The notes beneath the pieces were generated by a model. It had not been told where the DNA came from. It did no database searches and saw only the letters and a list, made by a program, of their open reading frames with translations. A program made the position numbers and the translations under genes. Shown here piece after piece: positions 6,534 to 13,508 of a stretch of 16,323 bases of DNA (positions are counted from its first letter, which is position 1; each line of letters starts with the position of its first letter). Origin of the DNA: Bacillota bacterium (GTDB lineage Bacteria > Bacillota > UBA4882 > UBA10575); NCBI GenBank assembly GCA_012521315.1, contig JAAYMP010000125.1, positions 1 to 16,323 of the forward strand, given 5' to 3'.

Positions 6534-8036
6534 TTGCCGTCAGAAATCATCCTCAAGATGGAGGGGATCTGTAAATCCTTTCCCGGGGTCAGAGCTTTGC
6601 ACAATGTTGATTTTGTGCTTCGCAAGGGTGAGATCCATGCCCTGATGGGCGAAAATGGGGCGGGTAAGTCTACACTGACCAAGATTTTAAACGGCGTTTA
6701 CGAAAAGGATGCCGGCCTGATTATTTTAGAAGGAAAGCCGGTGCACTTTAAATCACCTCAGGAAGCGCAGAACATGGGAGTTGGCACGGTCTTCCAGGAG
6801 ATTGCGCTGTGTCCCAACTTGACCGTCGCCGAGAACATGTTTATCGGCCGGAGCCGGAATGCATTTGTTAATTGGAGACAGATGAACGAAAAGGCGGCTG
6901 AGATGCTCGGTTCCCTTGGTATTCCCGCGAGTCCCACCCAGGAACTGGCCAGCTGCTCAATTGCTGTTCAGCAGATGATCGCGATTGCCCGTGCGATTGA
7001 TATGGATTGCAAGATTCTCATTCTGGACGAACCCACGTCTTCGCTTGACGAAGATGAGGTGCAAAAACTCTTTGCCCTCATGCGCGAACTGAAAGCCCGG
7101 GGTGTGGGGATCATCTTTATTACCCACTTTATCGATCAGGTCTATGAGATCAGCGACCGGATTACGGTCTTGCGTAATGGTGAGTTGATCGGTGAATACG
7201 AAACACCGGAGCTTCCCCAGATTGAGCTTGTCTCGAAAATGATGGGCAAAGCCCTGAGTGACGTTTCGGCGATGAAAAAACACGAGCCGCCTAAGTCCGA
7301 CGATCGGGTGCCGGTCTTTGAGGCGAAAGGCCTTTCGAGTGCCGTCGGGGTAAGGCCTTTCGATTTTTCAATCCATAAAGGCGAAGTGAACGGGTTTGCC
7401 GGATTGCTCGGTTCGGGGCGCAGCGAGAGTGTACGCGCCATCTTTGCGGCCGACAAGGTGACGGGCGGTGAGGTCAAGATAAATGGCAAGCGGGTGAAGA
7501 TTAAGGCACCCCTCAACGCCATGAAACTCGGGATCGGCTATCTGCCGGAGGACCGCAAGAGCGAAGGAGTCATCGATGAGTTGTCGGTGCGTGACAATAT
7601 TATCCTCGCCCTTCAGGTTATGAAAGGCTTTTTTAAGCCGCTCTCGCGGAAACAGGCGGAAGAGTTTGCCAACCAGTATATCAAGTTACTGGAGATTAAA
7701 ACGCCATCCCTTGACACACCAGTGAAATCCCTTTCCGGCGGCAACCAGCAGAAGGTAATTCTGGCCCGCTGGCTGTTGACAAACCCCATGTACTTGATCC
7801 TGGATGAACCCACCCGGGGAATCGATGTCGGAACCAAGGTGGAGATCCAGAAGCTTGTGCTCAAGCTCGCCCAAGACGGAATGAGTTTGACCTTCATCTC
7901 CTCGGAGATCGACGAAATGCTGCGTGTCTGCTCGCGAATGATCGTGATGAAAGACCGGGAGATTGTCGGCGAGCTCAGTGGAGCGGATTTGACGGAACAA
8001 AATGTTATGCAGATGATCGCCCAGGGAGGTAAATAA
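6534..8036 (+). CDS. ytfR: Sugar ABC transporter ATP-binding protein, YtfR-like (RbsA family, two nucleotide-binding domains)
   Basis: Fused double ATPase of a sugar importer (500 aa, usual length). N-terminal domain: Walker A GENGAGKST (39-47), Q-loop Gln88, degenerate signature ASCSIAVQQ (139-147), Walker B ILILDEP (161-167) and switch His198. C-terminal domain: Walker A-like GLLGSGRSES (290-299) with Arg296 in place of the lysine, intact signature LSGGNQQK (400-407), Walker B LILDEP (421-426), and Ser457 where the switch His is expected. The degenerate N-terminal signature and C-terminal P-loop are normal for RbsA-type proteins, which use one main catalytic site. ITHFIDQVYEISDRITVLRN followed by ELPQIELV closely matches E. 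coli YtfR. The start is TTG. The stop is one base before the first permease ATG, so translation is probably coupled. Confidence 0.9.
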   Translation: MPSEIILKMEGICKSFPGVRALHNVDFVLRKGEIHALMGENGAGKSTLTKILNGVYEKDAGLIILEGKPVHFKSPQEAQNMGVGTVFQEIALCPNLTVAENMFIGRSRNAFVNWRQMNEKAAEMLGSLGIPASPTQELASCSIAVQQMIAIARAIDMDCKILILDEPTSSLDEDEVQKLFALMRELKARGVGIIFITHFIDQVYEISDRITVLRNGELIGEYETPELPQIELVSKMMGKALSDVSAMKKHEPPKSDDRVPVFEAKGLSSAVGVRPFDFSIHKGEVNGFAGLLGSGRSESVRAIFAADKVTGGEVKINGKRVKIKAPLNAMKLGIGYLPEDRKSEGVIDELSVRDNIILALQVMKGFFKPLSRKQAEEFANQYIKLLEIKTPSLDTPVKSLSGGNQQKVILARWLLTNPMYLILDEPTRGIDVGTKVEIQKLVLKLAQDGMSLTFISSEIDEMLRVCSRMIVMKDREIVGELSGADLTEQNVMQMIAQGGK

Positions 8037-8037
8037 G

Positions 8038-9150
8038 ATGCCAAGATTAAAAGCACGGTTTGATCGCTTGTCCCATCTCTTTCTTCCCCTCTCTGTTCTG
8101 GTGATACTCCTGTTGATAAATCTGATCAAGGGCGCTGATTACTTCAAAATTACCATGGTCAACCGGGTTCTCTACGGGAACATCCCCAATATTCTTTTCG
8201 GCGCCTCGGAGTTGGTTATTCTGTCCATCGGGATGACCCTGGTGACGGCGGCCGCCCGCGGGCAGGACATCAGCATCGGGGAGAGCGGCGCGATTAGTTC
8301 CGCCATCTTCGTCCAGTACGTCTTGAATGCCGGCGAAGTCACGATCTGGACCATTCTGGTGGGGTTACTCATCAGCTGCGTGGCCGGAATAGTGATCGGG
8401 GCCTTTAACGGTACCCTGGTTTCGTTCTTCAATGTTCAGCCCATGGTGGCGACCCTCATCCTGTTTTTAGGGGGCAGGTCAATCGCCTTTATTATTGACG
8501 GTAAAGTGTCGCCAATCCTGGCGAACCCGATTTCGAACCAGATTGGTACCGTAATCAAGGGGGTGCCAATCCAGACGCCAATCATCCTGACCGCTGTCTT
8601 CATTGTCATTGTGTCTGTGGTCCTCAAGGTCACCAATCTCCGGCTTTATGTGGAAGCGGTGGGGATCAATCCCAATACGGCGCGTCTGAATGGGATTAAT
8701 CCGAAAAGGGTTATTTTCCTGACCTTTTTGCTGATGGGCATCTGCAGCGCGGTGGCCGGTTTCATCGCGGTCAACAAGGTGGGGCGCCACGACAGTGTTA
8801 ACCTGCTAAAGTTCATCATGATGGATGCGATCCTGGCTGTCGCCTTAGGTGGAAACTCACTGAGCGGTGGCAAGTTCAGCATTACCGGTTCGATTATCGG
8901 CGCGTACACGATCGAAGTACTGAACAGGACTCTGCTCCGGCTGGAAGTAAACCCCGAGGCCATCAAGGCCTTCAAGGCCGTCTTCATTATCATTCTGATG
9001 GTCCTTGCCTCGCCGGTAGTCCGGGTTTACGCCAAAAAAGTCATGGACAAAGCGAAAGCGTTTGTTGCCGGCAAAGCCGCCCGCCAGACCGGTCGGCTAA
9101 AGAAGGCGGTTGTTTCCATCACGGACAGTTCTGTGAAGAAGGAGGAGTAG
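8038..9150 (+). CDS. ytfT: Sugar ABC transporter permease, YtfT-like
   Basis: First of two membrane channel subunits (370 aa, BPD_transp_2 family, about eight to ten hydrophobic segments). YtfT-like signatures are FNVQPMVATLILFLGGRS, the segment YVEAVGINPNTARLNGIN, and MMDAILAVALGGNSLSGGKF. The conserved GGIDLSVG motif of this family reads ARGQDISIG (73-81) here. The C-terminus carries a basic tail of about 30 residues beyond the last membrane segment, longer than in E. coli YtfT (341 aa). AGGGAGG (8023-8029, inside the end of the ATPase gene) precedes the ATG at 8038 by 8 nt. One base separates it from the upstream stop, and one base separates its stop from the next ATG. Confidence 0.87.
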   Translation: MPRLKARFDRLSHLFLPLSVLVILLLINLIKGADYFKITMVNRVLYGNIPNILFGASELVILSIGMTLVTAAARGQDISIGESGAISSAIFVQYVLNAGEVTIWTILVGLLISCVAGIVIGAFNGTLVSFFNVQPMVATLILFLGGRSIAFIIDGKVSPILANPISNQIGTVIKGVPIQTPIILTAVFIVIVSVVLKVTNLRLYVEAVGINPNTARLNGINPKRVIFLTFLLMGICSAVAGFIAVNKVGRHDSVNLLKFIMMDAILAVALGGNSLSGGKFSITGSIIGAYTIEVLNRTLLRLEVNPEAIKAFKAVFIIILMVLASPVVRVYAKKVMDKAKAFVAGKAARQTGRLKKAVVSITDSSVKKEE

Positions 9151-9151
9151 A

Positions 9152-10234
9152 ATGGGAGCCCTGAATCCAAACAAAACCAAAACCAGAATGTCGAATTCGA
9201 CTCTTCTTTTCATCATCGCCGGGATTATCTTTTTAGTGATGTACGGGATTGCCCTGCTCACTTTTCCCCTTAGTTTTAAACAGTTTCAGACCTTTTTTGA
9301 CTTTTTCAACCTGAACGCGGCGCTCTTCATTGTTACCCTTGGCATGTGTATCGTGATGATCGGCGGCGGGATCGATATTTCCGTCGGCGCCGTCTGTGGT
9401 CTGGTCACCATGGCCTGCGCCGTGTTGCTGGAATCGGGAGCGGGGGACATTTGGGACGCCCTCTTTCTGTCGCTGGGGATCGGGCTCGCGTTTGGGCTCA
9501 TGCATGGTTATCTCATTGCCTATCTTGAAATCCAGCCCTTCATCATCACCCTGGCCGGAATGTTCTTAGCGCAAGGGCTGCTGACCACCCTCCACCGGGA
9601 GCCCCTCAACGTGACCAAGCCCGCTTTCGTGGCTTTGCGGAGTGTCAGGATTGAAATTCCCTGGCTTGGTACCGTAAACAGGCTAGGCGTTTTCATTCCA
9701 TGTGAAATCAGGCCGGGCGTCCTCGTGGTGGTGGCCCTTGTTATTATCTACGCCATCATGATGAAGTGGTCGCGTTTTGGGCGTAATCTCTACTCGGTGG
9801 GCGGTAATCGTCAGAGTGCCCGGATGCTCGGGATCAATGTCAAGAAGACGATGTTCTTCTCATATGTCCTCTGCGGGTTGACCGCCGGGATCTCCGGCTT
9901 TGTGTTCCTCATAACCACCGGCGCCGGTAATATCGGAAACGGGTCTTTGTTTGAGATGAAAGCAATCGCGGCGAATGTGATGGGCGGTATCCTGCTCAAT
10001 GGCGGCGTGGGGAATCTGCTGGGGGCGCCCATCGGCACATTAACCCTGCTGACCATCAATGAACTGATCCGGGCGGCGGGCGTCCAGTCAAACTTGCAAG
10101 CGATCGTGAGCGGGCTCTTACTATATATCTTCATCATGCTGCAAAGCATTATTATGTCGTTAAGGGACAGGAAAAATTTCCGTCTGGTCCTCCCAAGCTG
10201 GCTGAAACTGCACCGGCCGGTTGAGGGGAAATAG
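9152..10234 (+). CDS. yjfF: Sugar ABC transporter permease, YjfF-like
   Basis: Second channel subunit (360 aa, BPD_transp_2 family), expected to pair with the YtfT-like subunit as a heterodimer. It keeps the canonical motif GGGIDISVGA (about 71-80). Further YjfF-like stretches are IQPFIITLAGMF, NLYSVGGNRQSARMLGI and LLNGGVGNLLGAPIG. GGAGGAG (9141-9147), within the end of the previous gene, lies 4 nt before the ATG at 9152. The tight spacing of ytfR, ytfT and yjfF shows one message. A long bidirectional terminator begins 66 bp after the stop, and the gene beyond is on the other strand, so the operon ends here without any sugar-processing enzyme. Confidence 0.88.
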   Translation: MGALNPNKTKTRMSNSTLLFIIAGIIFLVMYGIALLTFPLSFKQFQTFFDFFNLNAALFIVTLGMCIVMIGGGIDISVGAVCGLVTMACAVLLESGAGDIWDALFLSLGIGLAFGLMHGYLIAYLEIQPFIITLAGMFLAQGLLTTLHREPLNVTKPAFVALRSVRIEIPWLGTVNRLGVFIPCEIRPGVLVVVALVIIYAIMMKWSRFGRNLYSVGGNRQSARMLGINVKKTMFFSYVLCGLTAGISGFVFLITTGAGNIGNGSLFEMKAIAANVMGGILLNGGVGNLLGAPIGTLTLLTINELIRAAGVQSNLQAIVSGLLLYIFIMLQSIIMSLRDRKNFRLVLPSWLKLHRPVEGK

Positions 10235-10300
10235 GATCCTGTTCTTCCTTCTTCTTTGCCATTAGCAACGGTAACACGGAGAAAATTGAAAAGTAACGGA

Positions 10301-10370
10301 AAAGGCGTTTGCCGCCCGGATCAAGTGGCGACGATTGGCACTGATCGACCGGGCGGCAAACGCCTTTTTT
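10301..10370. terminator. Bidirectional terminator between convergent yjfF-like and nitroreductase genes
   Basis: A perfect 19-bp stem, AAAGGCGTTTGCCGCCCGG (10301-10319) with its complement at 10349-10367, followed by six T on the plus strand and preceded by AAAA (four U on the minus-strand transcript). The 29-nt apex can pair further: GATC (10319-10322) with 10343-10346 competes at the stem end, and AGTG (10324-10327) pairs with CACT (10339-10342). Confidence 0.9.
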
Positions 10371-10391
10371 CTTGTGGTCTCCGCTATCGTT

Positions 10392-10898
10392 TTATTTCCA
10401 GGTAATAATCTCCTCGAGACTCTTTCTTGTTTTCTCCGGGATTGTTTCCTCATCCGGGTAACCCAATGGCAACAGGGCAATTACTTCCAGATTGTCCGGT
10501 AAAGCAAGCACTTCGTGACAGCGCCTGGCGTCAAAGGCACAGACCCAACAGGTTCCCAAGCCCAGATCGGCTGCGGCGAGGGCAAGATGTTCAATGGCAA
10601 TGGCCAAATCAACATCACAGTGGTCCTTGCCGTCCGCCCTTTTCCAGGAGGCAGCGTGATCCCCGCAGGCAACAATCACAACCGGCGCCTTTTTAAACCA
10701 ATCCCTGGCGTAACACTGGGCGACTTCACTTTTTAGTTTTTCCTCAGTAACCACAATGAAGTGCCAGGGCTGTAAATTGCAGGCCGATGGAGCATTTCTG
10801 GCCGCTTCGAGGACCTGGAGGAGCTTTTCCCGTTCCACCGGTTGGTCTTTGAATTTCCTGACCGAATACCGCTTCTTCGTGAGCGCTAAGAATGACAT
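10392..10898 (-). CDS. Nitroreductase family protein (FMN-dependent)
   Basis: Flavin oxidoreductase of the nitroreductase superfamily (168 aa). Such proteins bind FMN as dimers and use NAD(P)H to reduce nitro compounds, quinones or flavins; the true substrate is unknown. N-terminal KKRYSVRKF (8-16) supplies the phosphate-binding arginines. ARNAPSACNLQPWHFIVV is the typical second motif, and GLGTCWVCAF and LLPLGYP are the usual C-terminal FMN-pocket motifs. I chose the ATG at 10898 because GGGAGGG (10906-10912, minus strand) lies 7 nt upstream and the protein then begins at the family's usual start. An upstream ATG (10958) would add 20 residues without a binding site. The gene is a single unit ending just before the bidirectional terminator. 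At 168 residues it is a short member of the family. Confidence 0.88.
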   Translation of the reverse strand: MSFLALTKKRYSVRKFKDQPVEREKLLQVLEAARNAPSACNLQPWHFIVVTEEKLKSEVAQCYARDWFKKAPVVIVACGDHAASWKRADGKDHCDVDLAIAIEHLALAAADLGLGTCWVCAFDARRCHEVLALPDNLEVIALLPLGYPDEETIPEKTRKSLEEIITWK

Positions 10899-10905
10899 CT
10901 TTAAA

Positions 10906-10912
10906 CCCTCCC
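10906..10912 (-). promoter_or_regulatory. Ribosome binding site that fixes the nitroreductase start
   Basis: GGGAGGG on the minus strand, 7 nt before the ATG at 10898. It rules against the longer reading frame that begins at 10958. Confidence 0.8.
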
Positions 10913-11034
10913 TTAAATTATCTTGAGCTGTACAATAATTTATCCAACAGAAAAACATTTGTCTTCCCGTGTCAAAAATACCTTCCCCTCATATTAAAAT
11001 TTCCATTAATACCATTCGCCGTGGCCAGTCTCTA

Positions 11035-11043
11035 TGGTATGAT
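11035..11043 (+). promoter_or_regulatory. Candidate extended -10 promoter before HAD remnant and Smr gene
   Basis: TGGTATGAT matches an extended -10 element (TGn followed by TATGAT at 11038-11043). The -35 position 17 bp upstream, TTCGCC (11015-11020), is weak, as extended -10 promoters tolerate. It lies about 70 bp before the HAD remnant. Confidence 0.35.
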
Positions 11044-11109
11044 ATCAATTGAAGCCAATGGAACAAGGAGCCCTATTAGCCGAACAACTTATATGAAGGG
11101 GGCAAGTTT

Positions 11110-11208
11110 TTGAAGGGTGTAATCTTTGGTCTGGACGGCGTTACGATCGATAGTGAGCCTGTCCATGTTAAGCTGGAAAAAGAGCTTATTGAATTTAATC
11201 TTGTTTAG
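11110..11208 (+). pseudogene. Remnant of a HAD-superfamily phosphatase gene (N-terminal 32 codons only)
   Basis: From a TTG at 11110 the frame reads LKGVIFGLDGVTIDSEPVH and continues to KLEKELIEFNLV before a TAG at 11206-11208. This is the unmistakable start of a HAD hydrolase of the beta-phosphoglucomutase/phosphoglycolate-phosphatase type, normally (M)KGVIFDLDGVxxDSEPxH and 200 or more residues long. The nucleophilic first Asp of DxD is Gly here (GGT codon), so even the motif is dead. GAAGGGGG (11095-11102) lies 7 nt before the TTG, so the old translation start is still intact. The rest of the gene is missing. The frame after the TAG stays open for 17 codons and runs directly into the Smr gene. 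It could be a relic, or a short ORF kept as a leader; I favour a relic. Confidence 0.7.
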
Positions 11209-11259
11209 GCCCGGCGCCATGACTTTTCAGACGGGCTAACCGGAGGGGACAAGCAGGGA

Positions 11260-11670
11260 ATGGAAACCATCGATTTGCACGGCATGACGCGGGAAGAAGC
11301 AGAGGACACCCTTGAGCGGCGGCTGTTAAGCGCTTTCCAGTACGGGGAGAGAATAGTCCGCATTGTCCACGGGCAAGGCAAACACAGCGCCTATTTTCCG
11401 GTCCTGAAGTCTTTTGTCCGCCGGTGGCTGGAAGAATCGGAGTTTGCCCGCACCTACGTGGCAGCCGTCTATCGCGGCGAGGACGGTTCGCCTTATACCC
11501 CACCGAACCCCGGGGAGACGGTGGTTCAGCTCAAGGGGGAGACGGCGATCGGCGCGGACGAAGCGATCGATTGGGTGGCGGAAGAGGAGGAATCGATCGC
11601 CCGGAAACAGGCAAAGAAAAGGAAAGCCCAGGCGCGGCGGGCAACCTCCCGGCAACCTTATCGCCGTTAG
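11260..11670 (+). CDS. Stand-alone Smr-domain protein
   Basis: Small protein (136 aa) built around an Smr domain, the MutS2 C-terminal type of nuclease fold. DLHGMTREEAE (5-15) is the conserved first motif. RIVRIVHGQGKH (31-42) corresponds to the HGxG loop, here HGQGKH. The helix VLKSFVRRWL follows, and ETVVQLKG (86-93) is the final strand. Residues after about 95 form an acidic and then strongly basic tail (AEEEESIARKQAKKRK and onward) that may bind nucleic acid. Smr domains can nick or cleave DNA or RNA; whether this one is active cannot be judged. GGAGGGG (11242-11248) lies 11 nt before the ATG at 11260. The gene sits downstream of the HAD remnant in the same frame. No clear terminator follows: GATCC/GGATC at 11728-11744 is only a 5-bp stem with a short T run. 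Confidence 0.82.
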   Translation: METIDLHGMTREEAEDTLERRLLSAFQYGERIVRIVHGQGKHSAYFPVLKSFVRRWLEESEFARTYVAAVYRGEDGSPYTPPNPGETVVQLKGETAIGADEAIDWVAEEEESIARKQAKKRKAQARRATSRQPYRR

Positions 11671-11774
11671 CGCTCAGCGTCGTCCGTGAACATACAATTG
11701 GTGTGTAACGCGGGCGGCGGGGAGAAGGATCCTTTGCCCGGATCGTTTTGAATGTCGGCTTTGGCTTTTAGGTT

Positions 11775-13067
11775 TTAAAAAAGGTAGGAATAAAGCAGGT
11801 AAAACAGGACCGTGCCAACGAGCACCGAGAGACCGGGTTTGAAGAGTTTGGCCAGGGTCGGCGTGAGTTCGGTCTTAAAATACTCATTGGAGACCAACAG
11901 ACAGATATGAACCGGGGAAAGTAACATTCCGGTCATCCCAAATCCTTGGGCTAAAACCACTGCGGAGAACAAAGCCCCGAAACTAGGCTCCGCCCCCAGC
12001 AGGCTGATGACCATTGGGAAACTGGCCCCGACGTAGCCGATGCCAGCTCCGGTCGCGAGGGCGCTGACAAAAGGAACCAACATAATCATCAAGACAATGG
12101 GGATCCCAAGGGAGGTCAGTTCGCTACTGATGCGGGCGACCAAGGGAGTCCCGTCGGGCAAGTTTGACCCGATAAAGGCCGCGTAGACCTGAATCACCGA
12201 TATTTGGACCATGAGGACCAGGATTTTTCGATCGATCAATATTTTCCGCCACTGGGCGGCGGTTAACGGGCGAAAATATTGCAGCCAAAGGACGGCACCG
12301 CTGATCCCGATCCCGATCGGGATATATTGGTTGTTTTTCCCGATTATGGCCGGGAGAAGCTGGTAAACGATGTAGGTCCCAATCACGATGATCAATGGGG
12401 ACTGCAAAAAGATCAGCCGGCGCCAGAAACCGGTTTGTCCGCCTGTTGTCGACTGCTGGCACGTGGGGATCTCCCGGAGGAGTAAAAGGTAACCCGCCCC
12501 GGCGGCAATCAGGCTTAAAGGAAAACCGGCCAAGAGAAACTCCAACGAGGAAAGGCCCGTGATCTCCATCGCCAAAAGGGAGCCGGGAAACAGCGGGGAC
12601 CAGAACTCCCAGGTATGCCGGAACCAGTAATTAATGGCGGATTTTAATTCGGGATCGAAGTGTTTTTCCTGATCGCAGTTGTCAACCAGGGGGGCCGAAA
12701 AAAACGCGCCGCCGGGGATCGGCAACACCCCGATCACGGTCGGCAGGGCAGAGATCGAACCGCGGGTGGAAAGGCGGCTTTGGATTAAGTCCACTAGTTC
12801 ATGCATCAGGCCGGTCTCGGACATTTGCACGCTCAACCAGTATATTAAGGCGATGGTGAGGACAAGGGTTAGATGCTTAAAGGTCAGCAGGGAACTACTG
12901 GTGATGGCGAGCATCTCGGCGGGGGATTGGCCGGCAAAAAGGGCAATTAACAAAGAACCGCTGGCCATGGCCAAGGATAAACTCTTGAAAAGGCGGTTGG
13001 TCAGAAGGATCGCGCCGAGCGAAAGCAGGATCTTGATCAGCCAAGGAAGTTCAGGAAATAACTGCAT
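11775..13067 (-). CDS. DUF401 family integral membrane protein, probable transporter
   Basis: Polytopic membrane protein of 430 residues with about ten to twelve hydrophobic segments. It carries the DUF401 signatures LPTVIGVLPIPGGAFFSAPL (108-127), INYWFRHTWEFWSPLFPGS (145-163) and MTGMLLSPVHICLLVSNEYF (378-397). DUF401 proteins resemble transporters of the ion-transporter type, but no substrate has been assigned to the family as far as I know. The strictly kept Pro, Gly and His residues in loops between helices suggest a transport path. The ATG at 13067 has only a weak purine-rich sequence before it. The next in-frame Met (residue 34) lies within a hydrophobic stretch, so I kept the first. 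It is divergent from the lysine-controlled transporter, sharing a 441-bp control region. No promoter I would defend was found for it. Confidence 0.8.
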   Translation of the reverse strand: MQLFPELPWLIKILLSLGAILLTNRLFKSLSLAMASGSLLIALFAGQSPAEMLAITSSSLLTFKHLTLVLTIALIYWLSVQMSETGLMHELVDLIQSRLSTRGSISALPTVIGVLPIPGGAFFSAPLVDNCDQEKHFDPELKSAINYWFRHTWEFWSPLFPGSLLAMEITGLSSLEFLLAGFPLSLIAAGAGYLLLLREIPTCQQSTTGGQTGFWRRLIFLQSPLIIVIGTYIVYQLLPAIIGKNNQYIPIGIGISGAVLWLQYFRPLTAAQWRKILIDRKILVLMVQISVIQVYAAFIGSNLPDGTPLVARISSELTSLGIPIVLMIMLVPFVSALATGAGIGYVGASFPMVISLLGAEPSFGALFSAVVLAQGFGMTGMLLSPVHICLLVSNEYFKTELTPTLAKLFKPGLSVLVGTVLFYLLYSYLF

Positions 13068-13194
13068 CTCTACACCGTTCTTTCTTGATTAATTATTGCA
13101 GCTCAGCGTCAATGCAAAGCGGCGGCAATAAGATCTCGGTAAGACGTCGCAAATTAACTTCGGCGTGGGAAGGGACTTTCCTCCCGGTTTAATC

Positions 13195-13223
13195 TTGACT
13201 TTTATAATTTTGCTGTCTATACT
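13195..13223 (+). promoter_or_regulatory. Strong sigma-A promoter of the lysine-riboswitch transcript
   Basis: TTGACT (13195-13200), a 17-bp spacer and TATACT (13218-13223) match five of six bases at each hexamer with ideal spacing. Transcription should start near 13230, about 40 nt before the aptamer. The 127 bp between the DUF401 start and this promoter shows nothing else I can name. Confidence 0.8.
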
Positions 13224-13272
13224 TTAAGACAGGGTACATTAAAAATAAATTAACTTTATAACAAGTTTTATA

Positions 13273-13438
13273 ACGATAGAGGCGCGGTCTATTACGAGTA
13301 ATCTGTTATACATGGTCTGGCACAGTGACAGATGAAAAGAATAACCGCCGAAGTGTCGGATTCCGGCCAGAAGGAGTCGATGCTGGGCTGTTGCAAAAGA
13401 TGCAACAGACTGTCACTGTCAGGGTGGAGAGCTATCGT
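13273..13438 (+). ncRNA. Lysine riboswitch aptamer (L box)
   Basis: Conserved L-box blocks appear in the right order: GATAGAGGCGCG (13275-13286), AGTA (13297-13300), GCCGAAG (13347-13353), GCTGGG (13382-13387), ACTGTCA (13409-13415) and GGAGAGCTATC (13426-13436). Closing stem P1 is ACGATAG (13273-13279) with CTATCGT (13432-13438). An inner hairpin, CTGTTGC with GCAACAG (13388-13394 and 13402-13408), matches one arm. Compared with the B. subtilis lysC leader, these blocks are nearly the same. From family knowledge, bound lysine stabilises the aptamer and favours the downstream terminator, so the gene is on when lysine is low. Confidence 0.93.
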
Positions 13439-13449
13439 GTGTATGATTG

Positions 13450-13481
13450 CATGAAGCATCTCGACGCTTCATGTTTTTTTT
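13450..13481 (+). terminator. Lysine-riboswitch terminator (expression platform)
   Basis: CATGAAGC (13450-13457) pairs with GCTTCATG (13466-13473) around an 8-nt loop, then eight T. A competing antiterminator is possible: GAGAGC of the aptamer's 3' side (13427-13432) with GCATCTC (13456-13462, one bulged A). That would break both P1 and the terminator stem. The antiterminator is my inference. Confidence 0.9.
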
Positions 13482-13508
13482 ATAAAAACAAAAAATGGGA
13501 GGGTTATA

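Noticed and set aside
10970..10975. Minus-strand TTGACA as nitroreductase -35
   Set aside because: No acceptable -10 at 16-19 bp; the nearest AT-rich hexamer is about 25 bp away.
10892..11113. 73-codon plus-strand ORF between nitroreductase and Smr genes
   Set aside because: No ribosome binding site, no domain, and it overlaps the nitroreductase start and the putative promoter.
11728..11749. Terminator between Smr and DUF401 genes
   Set aside because: Only a 5-bp stem (GATCC/GGATC) and a short GTTTTG tail; too weak to call.
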